From positions 186,001 to 250,000 of the forward strand of contig NZ_JAVHUY010000005.1 of assembly GCF_031085175.1 (NCBI RefSeq): DNA of 64,000 nt, read 5' to 3'. Both the position numbers and the translations under genes were made by a program. The stretch is from Phytohabitans maris (GTDB taxonomy: Bacteria > Actinomycetota > Actinomycetes > Mycobacteriales > Micromonosporaceae). Positions 54,387-62,977 of the stretch are shown here, piece by piece. Positions within the stretch are counted from its first letter, which is position 1, and each line of letters begins with the position of its first letter. Under the pieces are notes generated by a model. It had not been told where the DNA came from. It worked only from the letters and a program-made list of their open reading frames with translations, and made no database searches.

Positions 54387-54794
54387 GTGGGCGTCACGCT
54401 GGTCGACAGCAACGTGTTGCTGGACATCGCGACCGAAGACCCTCAGTGGTACGCCTGGTCGGAAACGGCGCTCATCGATGCAGCCGACAGTGGCCAGCTA
54501 GCGATCAATCCAATCGTCTACGCCGAAGTCTCCATCGGTTTCCCTACGATCGAGGAGCTGGAGGATGCTGTCCCAGCCGACACCTTCGCGCGTCTGAAGC
54601 TGCCATACGAGGCTGGCTTCCTAGCTGGCAAGGCGTTCCTCAGCTACCGGCGACGAGGCGGCGCCAAGGCAACGCCCCTGCCGGACTTCTACATCGGCGC
54701 GCATGCCGCGATCGAGGGCTATCGGCTGCTCACCCGCGATGCGACCCGGTACCGCGCCTATTTTCCCACTGTGGACGTCATTGCGCCGCAATGA
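54387..54794 (+). CDS. vapC: PIN-domain ribonuclease toxin (VapC-like)
   Basis: A 135-residue PIN nuclease that should cleave RNA when freed from its antitoxin. Acidic residues typical of the active site are visible: Asp in L-V-D-S-N-V-L-L-D, Glu in Y-A-E-V-S-I-G, and Asp in L-P-D-F-Y-I-G-A-H-A and L-L-T-R-D-A-T-R-Y. GTG start 2 bases behind the antitoxin stop gives tight coupling. Length matches the family. Confidence 0.93.
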   Translation: MGVTLVDSNVLLDIATEDPQWYAWSETALIDAADSGQLAINPIVYAEVSIGFPTIEELEDAVPADTFARLKLPYEAGFLAGKAFLSYRRRGGAKATPLPDFYIGAHAAIEGYRLLTRDATRYRAYFPTVDVIAPQ

Positions 54795-54812
54795 CGTCCT
54801 GACCATCCGCCG

Positions 54813-55406
54813 TCATTGGATGTCGACGCGCATGACGACGCGGCGTTTGGTCGGGTGGGCGACCTCCGTAAAGCCGGCCTCCTCGAAGACCTGCCGGGCG
54901 CCGACGTGCAGCTCGCCCCAGGTGATCACCTTGCCCGGCTCGGTGATCATCGGGTAGGCCTCGAGCGCCCGCGCGCCCCGCTCCCGGGCGAAGCCGACCG
55001 CGGCCTTGGCGAGGTCGTACGTGAGGCCGCGCCCGCGGTAGCCGGCGCGCACCGCGAAGCAGGTCACCGCCCACACGTCGGGGTCGTCCTTGTCTTCCTG
55101 GCGGCCGCTCCAGGGAACGGGCATGGTGCGCAGCTTCGGGTACGCGACGCGCGGCTCGACCGCGACCCAGCCGGCCGGCTCGCCGTCCGCGTACGCCACG
55201 AGGCCGCTGGTCGCCGGGGCGTCCGGGTCGCCGCAGGCGGTCTGTGCCCGCAGGGCCTCGCTCCGCTCCTCCTGCGTCGAGTCGCGCCAGATCCAGCCGA
55301 CGACCTTGAACCGCTGGCACCGGCACCGGCCCGGGTAGGAGCCGCCGAAGACAGCGGTGAGGTCCTCCCACGACGCCTCGTTGGCGGGGACGACGCGGAC
55401 GTTCAC
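54813..55406 (-). CDS. GNAT family acetyltransferase
   Basis: A 197-residue GNAT protein that transfers an acyl group from acyl-CoA; the substrate is unknown. A Cys-rich N-terminal stretch (Y-P-G-R-C-R-C-Q-R-F) precedes the fold. The CoA-binding motif A is V-T-C-F-A-V-R-A-G-Y-R-G-R-G-L-T-Y, and motif B ends with F-E-E-A-G-F-T-E-V. The GTG overlaps the DinB gene stop by 4 bases, so they form an operon. It converges on the toxin gene. Confidence 0.9.
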   Translation of the reverse strand: MNVRVVPANEASWEDLTAVFGGSYPGRCRCQRFKVVGWIWRDSTQEERSEALRAQTACGDPDAPATSGLVAYADGEPAGWVAVEPRVAYPKLRTMPVPWSGRQEDKDDPDVWAVTCFAVRAGYRGRGLTYDLAKAAVGFARERGARALEAYPMITEPGKVITWGELHVGARQVFEEAGFTEVAHPTKRRVVMRVDIQ

Positions 55407-55960
55407 CGCGGCGGGTCTTCGCCCACGAGGCCGTCGACCGCCTCGCGCAGCAGGTCGGCGTGGCCCACGTGCCGGGCGTACTCGTCGTGCAGGTCGACCA
55501 GCAGCCGCCGCAGGTTGGGTGAGCGGCCGTCCCGGGTGACGAACCTCGTCGGCTGGTCCAACCCGCCCTCGGCCAGCACCTTCGCCAGCGCCGCCTGCCG
55601 CCGCTCGACCGCGTCCCGCCACAGCGCGTACAGCTCGTCGGGCGAGTCGCCGGCCGCGCTGTGCCAGCACCAGTCGGGGTCGGCCTCGAAGTCCTCCGTG
55701 CGCCACGGCCCCACCGGCGGCCCGCCGGTCAGGTCGCGCGCGGTGTAGTACGCCTCGACGAAGGCCATGTGCTTGAGGAGGCCGCCGAGCGTCATCGTGG
55801 ACGGCGGGTGCGGGCGGCGCAGCCCCGCGGCGTCCAGGCCGCCGCACTTCCACGCGAACTGGGCGCGGGAGCGGTCGAGCGCGAAGAGCATCGTCTCCAC
55901 CTCGTCGGCGCTCAGCGACGGCTCCTGGATCGTGGTGTCGAGAACGGTCATGCCCGACAT
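55403..55960 (-). CDS. DinB-family (DUF664) protein
   Basis: A 185-residue four-helix DinB-type protein with metal-site-like His residues in L-G-G-L-L-K-H-M-A-F-V-E and V-D-L-H-D-E-Y-A-R-H-V-G-H-A-D-L-L-R-E. Mycothiol-dependent enzymes are the best-known actinobacterial relatives. Two in-frame ATGs (55960, 55951) are candidates; neither has a good ribosome site. It diverges from the WYL regulator across 46 bases that contain a clear palindrome, so it is probably under that control. Confidence 0.88.
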   Translation of the reverse strand: MSGMTVLDTTIQEPSLSADEVETMLFALDRSRAQFAWKCGGLDAAGLRRPHPPSTMTLGGLLKHMAFVEAYYTARDLTGGPPVGPWRTEDFEADPDWCWHSAAGDSPDELYALWRDAVERRQAALAKVLAEGGLDQPTRFVTRDGRSPNLRRLLVDLHDEYARHVGHADLLREAVDGLVGEDPPR

Positions 55961-55969
55961 GCTAGGTTG

Positions 55970-55996
55970 CATTCCGGTCGTTTCGCTTCCGGAATG
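55970..55996. promoter_or_regulatory. Palindromic operator in the DinB/WYL divergent promoter
   Basis: CATTCCGG (55970-55977) and CCGGAATG (55989-55996) are exact inverted repeats 11 bases apart. They lie in the middle of the 46-base gap between divergent genes, where a WYL-domain regulator would bind to control both. Confidence 0.65.
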
Positions 55997-56006
55997 TGGG
56001 GATGCC

Positions 56007-56960
56007 GTGAGACCCGACGCGAGTCCCACCGCCCGGGCGCTGCTCGCGCTCGAGCTGGTGCAGGGCAGCCCGGGCATCACCGCGGAGCGGATCGCCGGCA
56101 AGCTCGGGGTCTCCGACCGGGCCGCCCGGCGGTACGTCGAGATCCTCCGCGAGGCCGGCATCCCGATCGAGTCCGAGCGCGGGCCGCACGGCGGCTACCG
56201 GCTCGGCCGCGGGCTGCGGCTGCCGCCGCTGATGTTCACCGGCATCGAGGCGCTCGGCCTGGTCATGGCGGTGCTCGACGGCCACCACGACGCCGCCGAC
56301 CCCACCGACCCGGTCGGCAGCGCGCTCGGCAAACTCGTCCGGGCACTGCCCGAGTCGGTCGCCGCCCAGGCCGAGGCGGTCCGCCGCAGCGCCGCGCCCG
56401 CGCCCGACCGGGCCGCCGCGCGGCCAGACCCACAGACCACGACCGCGCTGGTACAGGCTCGCGCGCTGGGACGCCGGGTGCGCCTGGGCTACCGCCCGGA
56501 GGCCGGTCCGGAACGGGTCTTCGAGGTCGACCCCTGGGCCGTCGTGGTCCGCCACGGCCGCTGGTACCTGCTCTGCTGGTCACACACCTCGGGCGCGCGC
56601 CGCGCGTACCGGATAGACCGGATCCTCGACGTGGCCGTGCTGGACGCGGCCTTCAGCCCGCCCGCGGACCTCGACCCGGTGTCCATGTTGGAGGAACACC
56701 TGGCGGTCGGCTGGGAGTACGACACCGAGGTGCTCGTCGACCTCCCCGCCGAGCAGCTGTCCCGCTGGCTGCCGCGTGCACTGGGCCGCGTCGAGCCGGT
56801 CGACGCCGGCAGCTGCCGGCTGGTCGGCACGACGAGCAACCCCATCTGGTACGCGGAGCAGCTCGCCGCCGTGCCCCGGATCGCCCGGGTGGTGGGCGGT
56901 CCGGAGCTGCGGCAGGCCGTGCACGCGCTAGGCAAGCGCCTCCTCGCGGCGGCTACATGA
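56007..56960 (+). CDS. WYL-domain transcriptional regulator (YafY-like)
   Basis: A 317-residue regulator. The N-terminal helix-turn-helix reads G-I-T-A-E-R-I-A-G-K-L-G-V-S-D-R-A-A-R-R-Y and G-P-H-G-G-Y-R-L. The central WYL domain contains D-P-W-A-V-V-V-R-H-G-R-W-Y-L-L, and a C-terminal WCX-like part follows. It probably binds a nucleotide or nucleic-acid ligand. GTG start with GGGGA upstream gives the family N-terminus. The last 8 bases overlap the broken clpC fragment on the other strand. Confidence 0.93.
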   Translation: MRPDASPTARALLALELVQGSPGITAERIAGKLGVSDRAARRYVEILREAGIPIESERGPHGGYRLGRGLRLPPLMFTGIEALGLVMAVLDGHHDAADPTDPVGSALGKLVRALPESVAAQAEAVRRSAAPAPDRAAARPDPQTTTALVQARALGRRVRLGYRPEAGPERVFEVDPWAVVVRHGRWYLLCWSHTSGARRAYRIDRILDVAVLDAAFSPPADLDPVSMLEEHLAVGWEYDTEVLVDLPAEQLSRWLPRALGRVEPVDAGSCRLVGTTSNPIWYAEQLAAVPRIARVVGGPELRQAVHALGKRLLAAAT

Positions 56961-57366
56961 CCAGGTGGGCGCCGTCGACGTCGTCCGGGGTGCCGGCGCA
57001 GTCGACGTCTACGATCTGGCCGGGCTTGAGCTCGGTGACGAGTATCCGCTCGGCCAGGCTGTCCTCGACCTCGCGCTGGACGAGGCGCCGCAGCGGCCGG
57101 GCGCCGAGCGCCGGGTCGAATCCCTTGCGGGCCAGGTACTCTCGGGCGCTGTCGGTCAGGCGCAGCCCCATGCCCTTGTGGCGCAGCCGGCTGTCGATCC
57201 GCGCCACCATCATGTCCACGATGGACAGCATCTCCTCCGGCCGGAGCTGGTGGAAGACGATCGCGTCGTCCACGCGGTTGAGGAACTCGGGGCGGAAGTG
57301 CTGCTTGAGCGCCTCGCTGACCTTGGCCTTCATCCGCTCGCTGCCGGCTCCGCGACGCAAGCCCAC
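56953..57366 (-). pseudogene. clpC: 3' fragment of a ClpC/ClpB-type ATPase gene
   Basis: The frame encodes only the last 137 residues of a Clp ATPase (full length about 800-860). It contains L-K-Q-H-F-R-P-E-F-L-N-R-V-D-D, I-V-F-H-Q-L, and the sensor-2 region G-A-R-P-L-R-R-L-V-Q-R-E-V-E-D. The N-domain, the first AAA+ module and the Walker A/B of the second are missing. The upstream DNA gives no continuation in any frame. A true remnant of a duplicated or transferred clpC is most likely; the sequence is still well conserved, so the event may be recent or the piece retained. Confidence 0.85.
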
Positions 57367-58654
57367 CCCAAGCGACGCCCGCGCTCACCGCCCGCCGCGG
57401 GTGCGTCGAGGCTGTGGAGTCGCACGCACAGACGGGGCAGCTCCAGAGCTTCCCCACGGTGGTGAGGAGCAACGGTCCGGACCTGATGCCACTCACGCAG
57501 GTTCGATCAAGGTGTGGGCTGGGCGCGCTCAGAAGCGTCAGGCCGTCGCCCGGCGCGGGCGGGCAGTCGAGATCGTGGTACGCAGATGCCCTCGGGCGGG
57601 CGGATTCGTACCATGATCTGCTGGGGTGGTCCGCTGTTGAGGTGTACTCGGGGGTCGAGGTCGGTGCGCCAGTTGACCGGCGTTCCGGGGTAGTCCCGGT
57701 CGCCCCGTGGTGCACGGCCGCCTGGCCTTGATCAAAACTTGGGGGTGAGTGGCGTTGGGTCTGGACCGTTGCTCGTTGGTGGTCTCACCCTCGGCGCCCG
57801 GCGGCCTCAACCCCGCCGGTGTGCTGGCTCGGCTCCGCCGTGAGACTCCGCGCCGATCGAGGGCGGGCGTGCGGCCGTCCGACCACGCCACTGTGGACCC
57901 TGGCCCGGAAGCAGCAAAATCCCTGACTTTGCTGCTTCCGCCCGCCGACGTGGCAGCAAAGTCAGGGATTTTGTTGGGATCTTGAGGCGCGCGGCGCGAG
58001 GGCGGGGCGTATGTCGGGCGGCGTTGGGCGGACGGCGGTGGGGCGGTGGATGGTTGTGGAAACGTGGAGGGGTGTGGGCGGTCATCTGAAATTCCGAATC
58101 GACGGACAGCAAGCTGAAACTTCTTGCAGGACTTGCCGCTACGCCAGGTAGCGCACAGGAACCGCTGCGGCAGCGACATCCGCCCGTTGCTCGACACTCC
58201 GGTCCATCGATGGCAATTAGTGCGGCCACGTCGTCCGGTGGCAAGCCGACCCGCACCACAGGCGCGTCTTGCGCGCCGAGGAGCGGAAGCGGCGCGGCAG
58301 CGCCCGTGCGCGGACCGATCGTCCATCGATCAGGCTGGACACAGTGCGGCGGCCGACCATTGGCCACGTCACCTTCGGTAGCCTCGGCTGTCCGCCGATC
58401 CGGAGCCGACGTGTCCGCCAGATCGGAGAGGCGCGTCCGCCCATTCGGAGATTTTCATGTCCGCTAGCGGAGGGTGAGGCCGCGGGAGCGACGGTTGGGC
58501 CCCAGTGCCACTCACCGTGGTGAAGCCGGTCCTGCCCTGCGCCCCTTCCTTCAATGAGGCGGGGAAGGTGGGGTTGCGGTAGCTCAAGTCCTCTTTCGGG
58601 TTTGGAACTTCTCGAAGCCGCCGACGGCCGAAGCAACCCCGACTCCGAGCCTCG
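57367..58654. other. 1.3-kb gene-poor stretch with no supported CDS
   Basis: Frames here are short, biased to Arg/Pro/Ala and lack coherent protein-like composition, apart from weak snatches. It contains a strong hairpin (57911-57977), a CTTGATCAAAACTTGGGGG half-element near 57726, and patches of lower GC (58080-58140, 58440-58460). A GCAAG-CTGAAACTT-CTTGC palindrome is at about 58111. The region, together with the clpC fragment, looks like decayed or rearranged DNA. Confidence 0.6.
57911..57977. repeat. Long hairpin made of self-complementary arms
   Basis: Arms 57911-57935 and 57953-57977 pair at 23 of 25 positions, plus a G-U pair, with a 17-base spacer. The left arm is itself an inverted repeat (GCAGCAAA and TTTGCTGC), and the right arm nearly so. 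Thus one large or two small hairpins can form. TCCCTGACTTTG recalls the hairpin at 28235. Confidence 0.7.
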
Positions 58655-60103
58655 CTAGAGGATCACCGCCCAGGTGACTAGCGCGGCGGCGAGCGCCACG
58701 TTGACCGCCGTCGTGGTCCAGCGTAGCCAGGGGTACCGGGTGCGGCCGTTGGTCGGCGCGGACGGCCAGCGCCGGGCGGCTCGGACCGCCGCGTAGCCGC
58801 TGAGGCCGGCGCCGACCGCCCACACCAGCGGCGGCACGGACTGCCAGGTGCCCACCGCGTACGCCAGGGCCGGTAGCGCGACCGCCCACACCGCGTTGGA
58901 GACCAGCCGCAGCCGGTCGGTGGCGGGCTGGCGGGCGACGCTGAGCAGGCCCCAGGCGCCGGCCAGGCTGAGGAAGACGGTCACGCCGATCCGGATCGCG
59001 CCGCGTACGTCGAAGCCGCCCTCCTCGCCCTCGGTGCCCAGCAGGCGGCGGCCGAGGTCGTCGACCGAGCGGTCGGTGTTGCCGAGCACCACCACGCCGC
59101 GGCCCGCCGAGCGGTCGAAGCCCAGGTACGCGCTGAAGCCGCCGGTGCCGCCATTGTGCCAGGTGATCCCGTCCGGCTCGGTGAACCAGCCGTACCCGAT
59201 CCGCTCGCCGTCGCCGGCGTCGAAGCGGGGGTCCGCTGCGGCGGCGCCCGGTGCGCTGCCGTCCATTGTGGCCGATACCAGCGTGGCCAGGTCGGCGGCG
59301 GTGGACCAGGCGCCGACGCCGGCCGGTGCGTAGCCGGAGCCGCGCCACGGGTCGACCGACCGCCCGCCGGCCGTGAACCCCTGGGCGTGCGGCGACGGCA
59401 GCGCGTATCCGGTCGCCGTCATGCCCAGCGGGTCGAGCAGCCGCTGCCGCAGCAGCTCCGGATACGGTACGCCGGCTCGTTGGGCGAGCGCGTGCCCCAG
59501 CACCGCCATCCCGTAGTTGCTGTAGCCGACCCCCTGCGCGCCACCGGACGCCGACGCGGTGCCCACAGTGGACAGCAGCCACTCCGTGTCCGCCCCGGCG
59601 TACGGATCGGTCCCGCCCAGCGTGCTCAACCCGGTGCTCAGCCCCTGCACCGGGCCGGTGATCCGCACGCTGGGCAGCCCGGAGCGGTGGCTGGCCAGCT
59701 CCTCGGCGGTCTTCGCGGCGGTGTCCGGGTCTTCGAAGTCCACAGTGGGCAGAAGATCGCGCAGCGGCGTGTCCGGGTGCACGGTGCCGTCGCGGGCCAG
59801 GTCGGCCAGGAGCATCCCGGTCAGCGGCTTGCCGATCGACCCGATCTCGAAGCGCGTGTCCGCGCCGACCCGCCCGCCGGTCCCGTCGTCGCCGAGCCCC
59901 GCGATGCGCACGGCGTCGCGGGTCACGTACGCCACGGCCAGGCCGCGATAGCCGGTCGGGTCGTCCACCATGGAGCGTACCAGCGCGCCGAGCTGAGCGT
60001 CCCCTGTGGACTCGCCACCGAGCTCGGTCGGCCGTGGCCCGGCCAGCCAGCCCAGCGCGGCCACGAGCACGGCGGCCAGCACCGCCCACCTGTCCCACCT
60101 CAT
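58655..60103 (-). CDS. Membrane-bound serine beta-lactamase-like hydrolase
   Basis: A 482-residue protein. An N-terminal transmembrane or signal helix (residues 7-22) precedes a class C-like serine hydrolase domain. That domain has S89-I-G-K92, Y-S-N-Y-G and a final H-N-G-G-T-G-G-F motif, and four more hydrophobic helices close the protein (about 360-480). The catalytic domain should face outward, so a role with D-amino-acid peptides or drugs is possible. ATG overlaps the ArsR gene stop, so the regulator and this gene are one operon; the regulator probably controls it. Confidence 0.9.
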   Translation of the reverse strand: MRWDRWAVLAAVLVAALGWLAGPRPTELGGESTGDAQLGALVRSMVDDPTGYRGLAVAYVTRDAVRIAGLGDDGTGGRVGADTRFEIGSIGKPLTGMLLADLARDGTVHPDTPLRDLLPTVDFEDPDTAAKTAEELASHRSGLPSVRITGPVQGLSTGLSTLGGTDPYAGADTEWLLSTVGTASASGGAQGVGYSNYGMAVLGHALAQRAGVPYPELLRQRLLDPLGMTATGYALPSPHAQGFTAGGRSVDPWRGSGYAPAGVGAWSTAADLATLVSATMDGSAPGAAAADPRFDAGDGERIGYGWFTEPDGITWHNGGTGGFSAYLGFDRSAGRGVVVLGNTDRSVDDLGRRLLGTEGEEGGFDVRGAIRIGVTVFLSLAGAWGLLSVARQPATDRLRLVSNAVWAVALPALAYAVGTWQSVPPLVWAVGAGLSGYAAVRAARRWPSAPTNGRTRYPWLRWTTTAVNVALAAALVTWAVIL

Positions 60104-60615
60104 CGCGTCGCCGCCGTGAGCGTCACCAGCAGCGGCACCACCCGTTCCGCGGGCACCACGTACTGCCCGCGGCCGGTCGCGCGCAGCCACCCGGCGCCGA
60201 CCAGCTGGCGCAGATGGTGGTAGAGCTGGCCGCTGGTGCCCAGACCCTCCACTTCGGACAGCTCCGACGCGGCATGCCGCCCGCCGAGCACCTCGCGCAG
60301 CAGCCGCAGCCGCACCGGGTGGGCGAGCGCGGAGAGCGCGCCGGCTGCGGCCGACCAGTCCTCGGCCATCAGGTCCGCGGCCGCCGCGCCGTACTGCCAC
60401 TCGTACCGCTCGCCCTCCGCCGGCGCCACGACCCCGGCGTAGAGGACGGCTCCGGCGCCGCCGGTCACTCGCCGTTTGAGCCCCTCCAAAGCCCAGAAGA
60501 CATCCCTGGTACGCGGGACGGCCTCGCCGGCCTCCGGCGGTGACCGGTCCAGCCGGGCGGCGAGCGCCGTCACCTGCTCTTCCAGGGCGGCGACGCGTTC
60601 CTCCAGAGACGTCAT
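60100..60615 (-). CDS. ArsR-type winged-helix regulator
   Basis: A 171-residue regulator. A short coiled coil (residues 1-24) precedes an unassigned region, then an ArsR fold: L-A-H-P-V-R-L-R-L-L-R-E-V-L and G-T-S-G-Q-L-Y-H-H-L-R-Q-L-V-G-A-G-W. No Cys metal-site motif is seen, so it is not a metal sensor of the classic kind. It is coupled to the beta-lactamase-like gene by ATGA, and TTACG repeats lie just before the start. Confidence 0.9.
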   Translation of the reverse strand: MTSLEERVAALEEQVTALAARLDRSPPEAGEAVPRTRDVFWALEGLKRRVTGGAGAVLYAGVVAPAEGERYEWQYGAAAADLMAEDWSAAAGALSALAHPVRLRLLREVLGGRHAASELSEVEGLGTSGQLYHHLRQLVGAGWLRATGRGQYVVPAERVVPLLVTLTAATR

Positions 60616-60620
60616 GCACC

Positions 60621-60650
60621 CGAGTATTACGCAATTACGTAGTTACGACA
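60621..60650. promoter_or_regulatory. TTACG repeats before the ArsR start, candidate operator
   Basis: ATTACGCAATTACGTAGTTACG contains three TTACG units at about 9-10 base intervals and a central TACGTA palindrome, 6 bases or more from the ATG. Autoregulation by the ArsR-like protein fits. The region is much more AT-rich than the genes around it. Confidence 0.5.
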
Positions 60651-60674
60651 AATGCTCGCGCTGTCCGGCGCGAC

Positions 60675-61553
60675 TTATGGGGCAGGGGCGTGGCCGATCG
60701 TGGAGTAGAGGAAGTGGCCGCGGATGACCAGGCCGGAGCGGGGGTCGCGGACCAGCCACTCCAGGTGGTCGAGTTCGCCGCCGGTCAGGCCGGCGTCCAG
60801 GAGGCGTTCGCGAAAGAGCGCCAGGTTGACCGTCACCAGCAGCGCGCCGGGGCTGCCGGCCGGCCAGACCGGGGAGTGGATCGCGGTCTCCACCCGGCGC
60901 AGTCCGGCGGCCACCATCTTGGCGTGGATGCGGGTGGCCCAGGTCGGGTCGTTGTCGAGGATGCCGATCAGGGCGTGCTGGTAGCGGTCGAACAGCGCCA
61001 CGTCGGCCGGCTCCGGCGCGTCCAGCACGAGGTGCTCCACGCTGACGTGCCAGTCTTCGACCACCAGGCTGCCGCCCGGGCGGAGGGCGGCGGCCAGCTT
61101 GCGGAGCACCCGCTCCCGCTCGGGCAGGTGGAGCAGGAGCAGGCGGGCGTGGACCAGGTCGTACGGCGGGTCGGGCACCGGGTCGGCCACGATGTCGTGG
61201 GCGAGCACCTGGATGCCGGCGTCCTCGCTCAGGTGGCTGGGTTTGAGGTCGGTGGCGACCACGGAGGCGCCCCGGTCGGCCAGCCACCGCGCGATGCTGC
61301 CGGCGCCGGCGCCCACCTCCAGGCAGCGAAAAGCGTCCGTGCCGGCCGCCGGGTCGGCAACGGTGCTCGCGCCGGCCGCCGGGTCGGGAACGGGATCCGG
61401 GCCGCGGAAGGGGCCCAGCGCCGGGCCGGCGGTGGCGTACGCATCCACTGTGGATAGCCGTGCCTTGGTGAAGTCGTCGAGCATCGCGGAGAGGCAGGCG
61501 TGCTGCTGGACCGCCGCGTCCACGTCGTTGTCGTAGGCGTAGCCGCCGGGCAT
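60675..61553 (-). CDS. SAM-dependent methyltransferase
   Basis: A 292-residue class I methyltransferase. The SAM-binding motif I is C-L-E-V-G-A-G-A-G-S-I-A-R-W-L and motif post-I is V-V-A-T-D-L. The family domain continues to L-R-P-G-G-S-L-V-V-E-D-W. A short direct repeat at DNA level (GCCGGCCGCCGGGTCGG, twice, about 61347 and 61373) encodes A-D-P-A-A-G repeats N-terminal of motif I. The ATG at 61553 has AGGAGG 5 bases before it. Substrate unknown. Confidence 0.9.
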   Translation of the reverse strand: MPGGYAYDNDVDAAVQQHACLSAMLDDFTKARLSTVDAYATAGPALGPFRGPDPVPDPAAGASTVADPAAGTDAFRCLEVGAGAGSIARWLADRGASVVATDLKPSHLSEDAGIQVLAHDIVADPVPDPPYDLVHARLLLLHLPERERVLRKLAAALRPGGSLVVEDWHVSVEHLVLDAPEPADVALFDRYQHALIGILDNDPTWATRIHAKMVAAGLRRVETAIHSPVWPAGSPGALLVTVNLALFRERLLDAGLTGGELDHLEWLVRDPRSGLVIRGHFLYSTIGHAPAP

Positions 61554-61735
61554 CGAACCTCCTGGAAGGGTGAGGCGACCCGGGCCACCAGGTTGCCGAC
61601 CAAGGGGCGGGGTCGCCTCACCGAACGCCAACCTAGGGTTCTAAGGACCCAGAGTCAATTGGGTACGACGAATACTTGAGACCCCAGGGCGGGCATGATC
61701 AAATGTCATACGCCGACCAAGGGGAGTGCCAGCAC

Positions 61736-61999
61736 ATGCCCGCCGTGCCTGTTTACCGCAAGATCATTAACGACATCCGCGAGCGGATAGAGTCCGGTGA
61801 GCTCAAGGCGGGCGACAAGCTGCCCTCGATCGCCGAGCTGATGCAGGCGTACGAGTGCAGCGACACCCCGGTCAAAGCGGCGCTGGGCCGCCTGCAGGAC
61901 GCCGGGGTGCTCGAGGGCCATCAGGGCCGCGGTGTCTACGTCATGGGCAAGCCCGTCAAGGGCACGTCGTCGGCGATTTCGTCCTCCCCAGGCCAGTAG
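61736..61999 (+). CDS. Small GntR-type HTH regulator
   Basis: An 87-residue protein consisting of the GntR winged helix alone: V-Y-R-K-I-I-N-D-I-R-E-R-I, G-D-K-L-P-S-I-A-E-L, D-T-P-V-K-A-A-L-G-R-L and G-R-G-V-Y-V. There is no ligand-binding domain. ATG at 61736 has GGGGAG about 8 bases upstream; an ATG at 61703 is an alternative. It might control the D-amino-acid oxidase gene 54 bases downstream. Confidence 0.88.
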   Translation: MPAVPVYRKIINDIRERIESGELKAGDKLPSIAELMQAYECSDTPVKAALGRLQDAGVLEGHQGRGVYVMGKPVKGTSSAISSSPGQ

Positions 62000-62053
62000 A
62001 ATCACGCGCGAGTCAACCGTACCGGGCACCGGAAGGTGGTACATCCACCCCAA

Positions 62054-62977
62054 ATGTTCGACGTCGTGGTGGTCGGCGCGGGCGTGATCGGGCTGACGTC
62101 CGCGGTCCGCCTGCGGGAGGCTGGCGCCCGGGTCGCCCTGGTGGCCGCCGATCCACCCGCCGAGACCGTCTCCGCCGTGGCCGCCGCCGTCTGGTACCCC
62201 ACGCGCACCGACCCCGACCCCCGGGTGCTGGCCTGGGCCGGGCAGACCTACGACGAGCTGGCCCGCCAGGCGGCCGCCGGTGTGCCCGGGGTGGTCATGC
62301 GCCGCACCCGGATGGCCGTCCAGCCGTCCGACGACCCGTGGTGGGCGCAAGTCGTACCCCATTTTGAAGACCACGGCCGTGAGTGGCGGTTCACCGTGCC
62401 CACCGTGGAGATGGGCCCTTACCTGGAGTGGCTCGTGGCGCGGCTGGCCGGCGGCGGTGTGTCGCTGGAGCGCCGGCGCCTGCGCGACCTGGCGGAGGCC
62501 GCGGAGCTGGCCCCCGTGGTGGTCAACGCCACCGGCCTCGCGGCCGGTGAGCTCTGCGCGGACGCCGCGGTGGTCCCGGCCCGCGGGCGGGTCGTGCTGG
62601 TCGCCAACCCGGGCATCGAGACGTCGGTACGGGACGAGCACCACCCGGCCGGCATGGTCTATGTGCACCCCCGGTCGCGGGACGTGGTGCTGGGCGGCAC
62701 GTTCGAGCCGGGGGAGTGGGACACCGGGCCGGATCCGCGGGCGGCGGCGCAGATCGTGGCCCGCTGCACGGAGCTGGTACCGGAGCTGGCCGGCGCTCCC
62801 GTGCTCGGCGAGCGGGCCGGGCTGCGGCCGGTGCGCCGCGGCGGCCCGCGGGTGGGCCTGGACCCCGCGTTACTGCCCGGCGGTGCCCGAATGATCCACA
62901 ACTACGGGCACGGAGGGGCCGGGGTGACGCTGTCCTGGGGCTGCGCGGCCAGCGTTCTCGTAGACTTCGGGCCGTGA
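62054..62977 (+). CDS. D-amino-acid oxidase (FAD-dependent)
   Basis: A 307-residue flavoprotein that oxidises D-amino acids to oxo-acids with hydrogen peroxide formation. The FAD dinucleotide motif is V-V-V-G-A-G-V-I-G-L-T-S. The active-site and C-terminal signature is N-Y-G-H-G-G-A-G-V-T-L-S-W-G. A conserved Arg lies in G-L-R-P-V-R. It has no clear ribosome site at the ATG; a GTG at 62036 exists. The stop overlaps the TetR start by 4 bases. With MurD2/MurL in the same window there is a D-amino-acid theme, though no operon link. Confidence 0.9.
   Translation: MFDVVVVGAGVIGLTSAVRLREAGARVALVAADPPAETVSAVAAAVWYPTRTDPDPRVLAWAGQTYDELARQAAAGVPGVVMRRTRMAVQPSDDPWWAQVVPHFEDHGREWRFTVPTVEMGPYLEWLVARLAGGGVSLERRRLRDLAEAAELAPVVVNATGLAAGELCADAAVVPARGRVVLVANPGIETSVRDEHHPAGMVYVHPRSRDVVLGGTFEPGEWDTGPDPRAAAQIVARCTELVPELAGAPVLGERAGLRPVRRGGPRVGLDPALLPGGARMIHNYGHGGAGVTLSWGCAASVLVDFGP

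Noticed and set aside
57400-57740. Possible transposase or HNH relic in the gene-poor region
   Set aside because: No frame gives a DDE, HNH or zinc-ribbon pattern of enough length, and no inverted ends or target duplications were found.
58110-58460. Possible small minus-strand regulator gene (V-R-V-G-L-P-P-D-D-V-A-A-L-I-A)
   Set aside because: Only a short protein-like snatch; the frame degenerates into Cys/Arg-rich sequence and lacks a start with a ribosome site.
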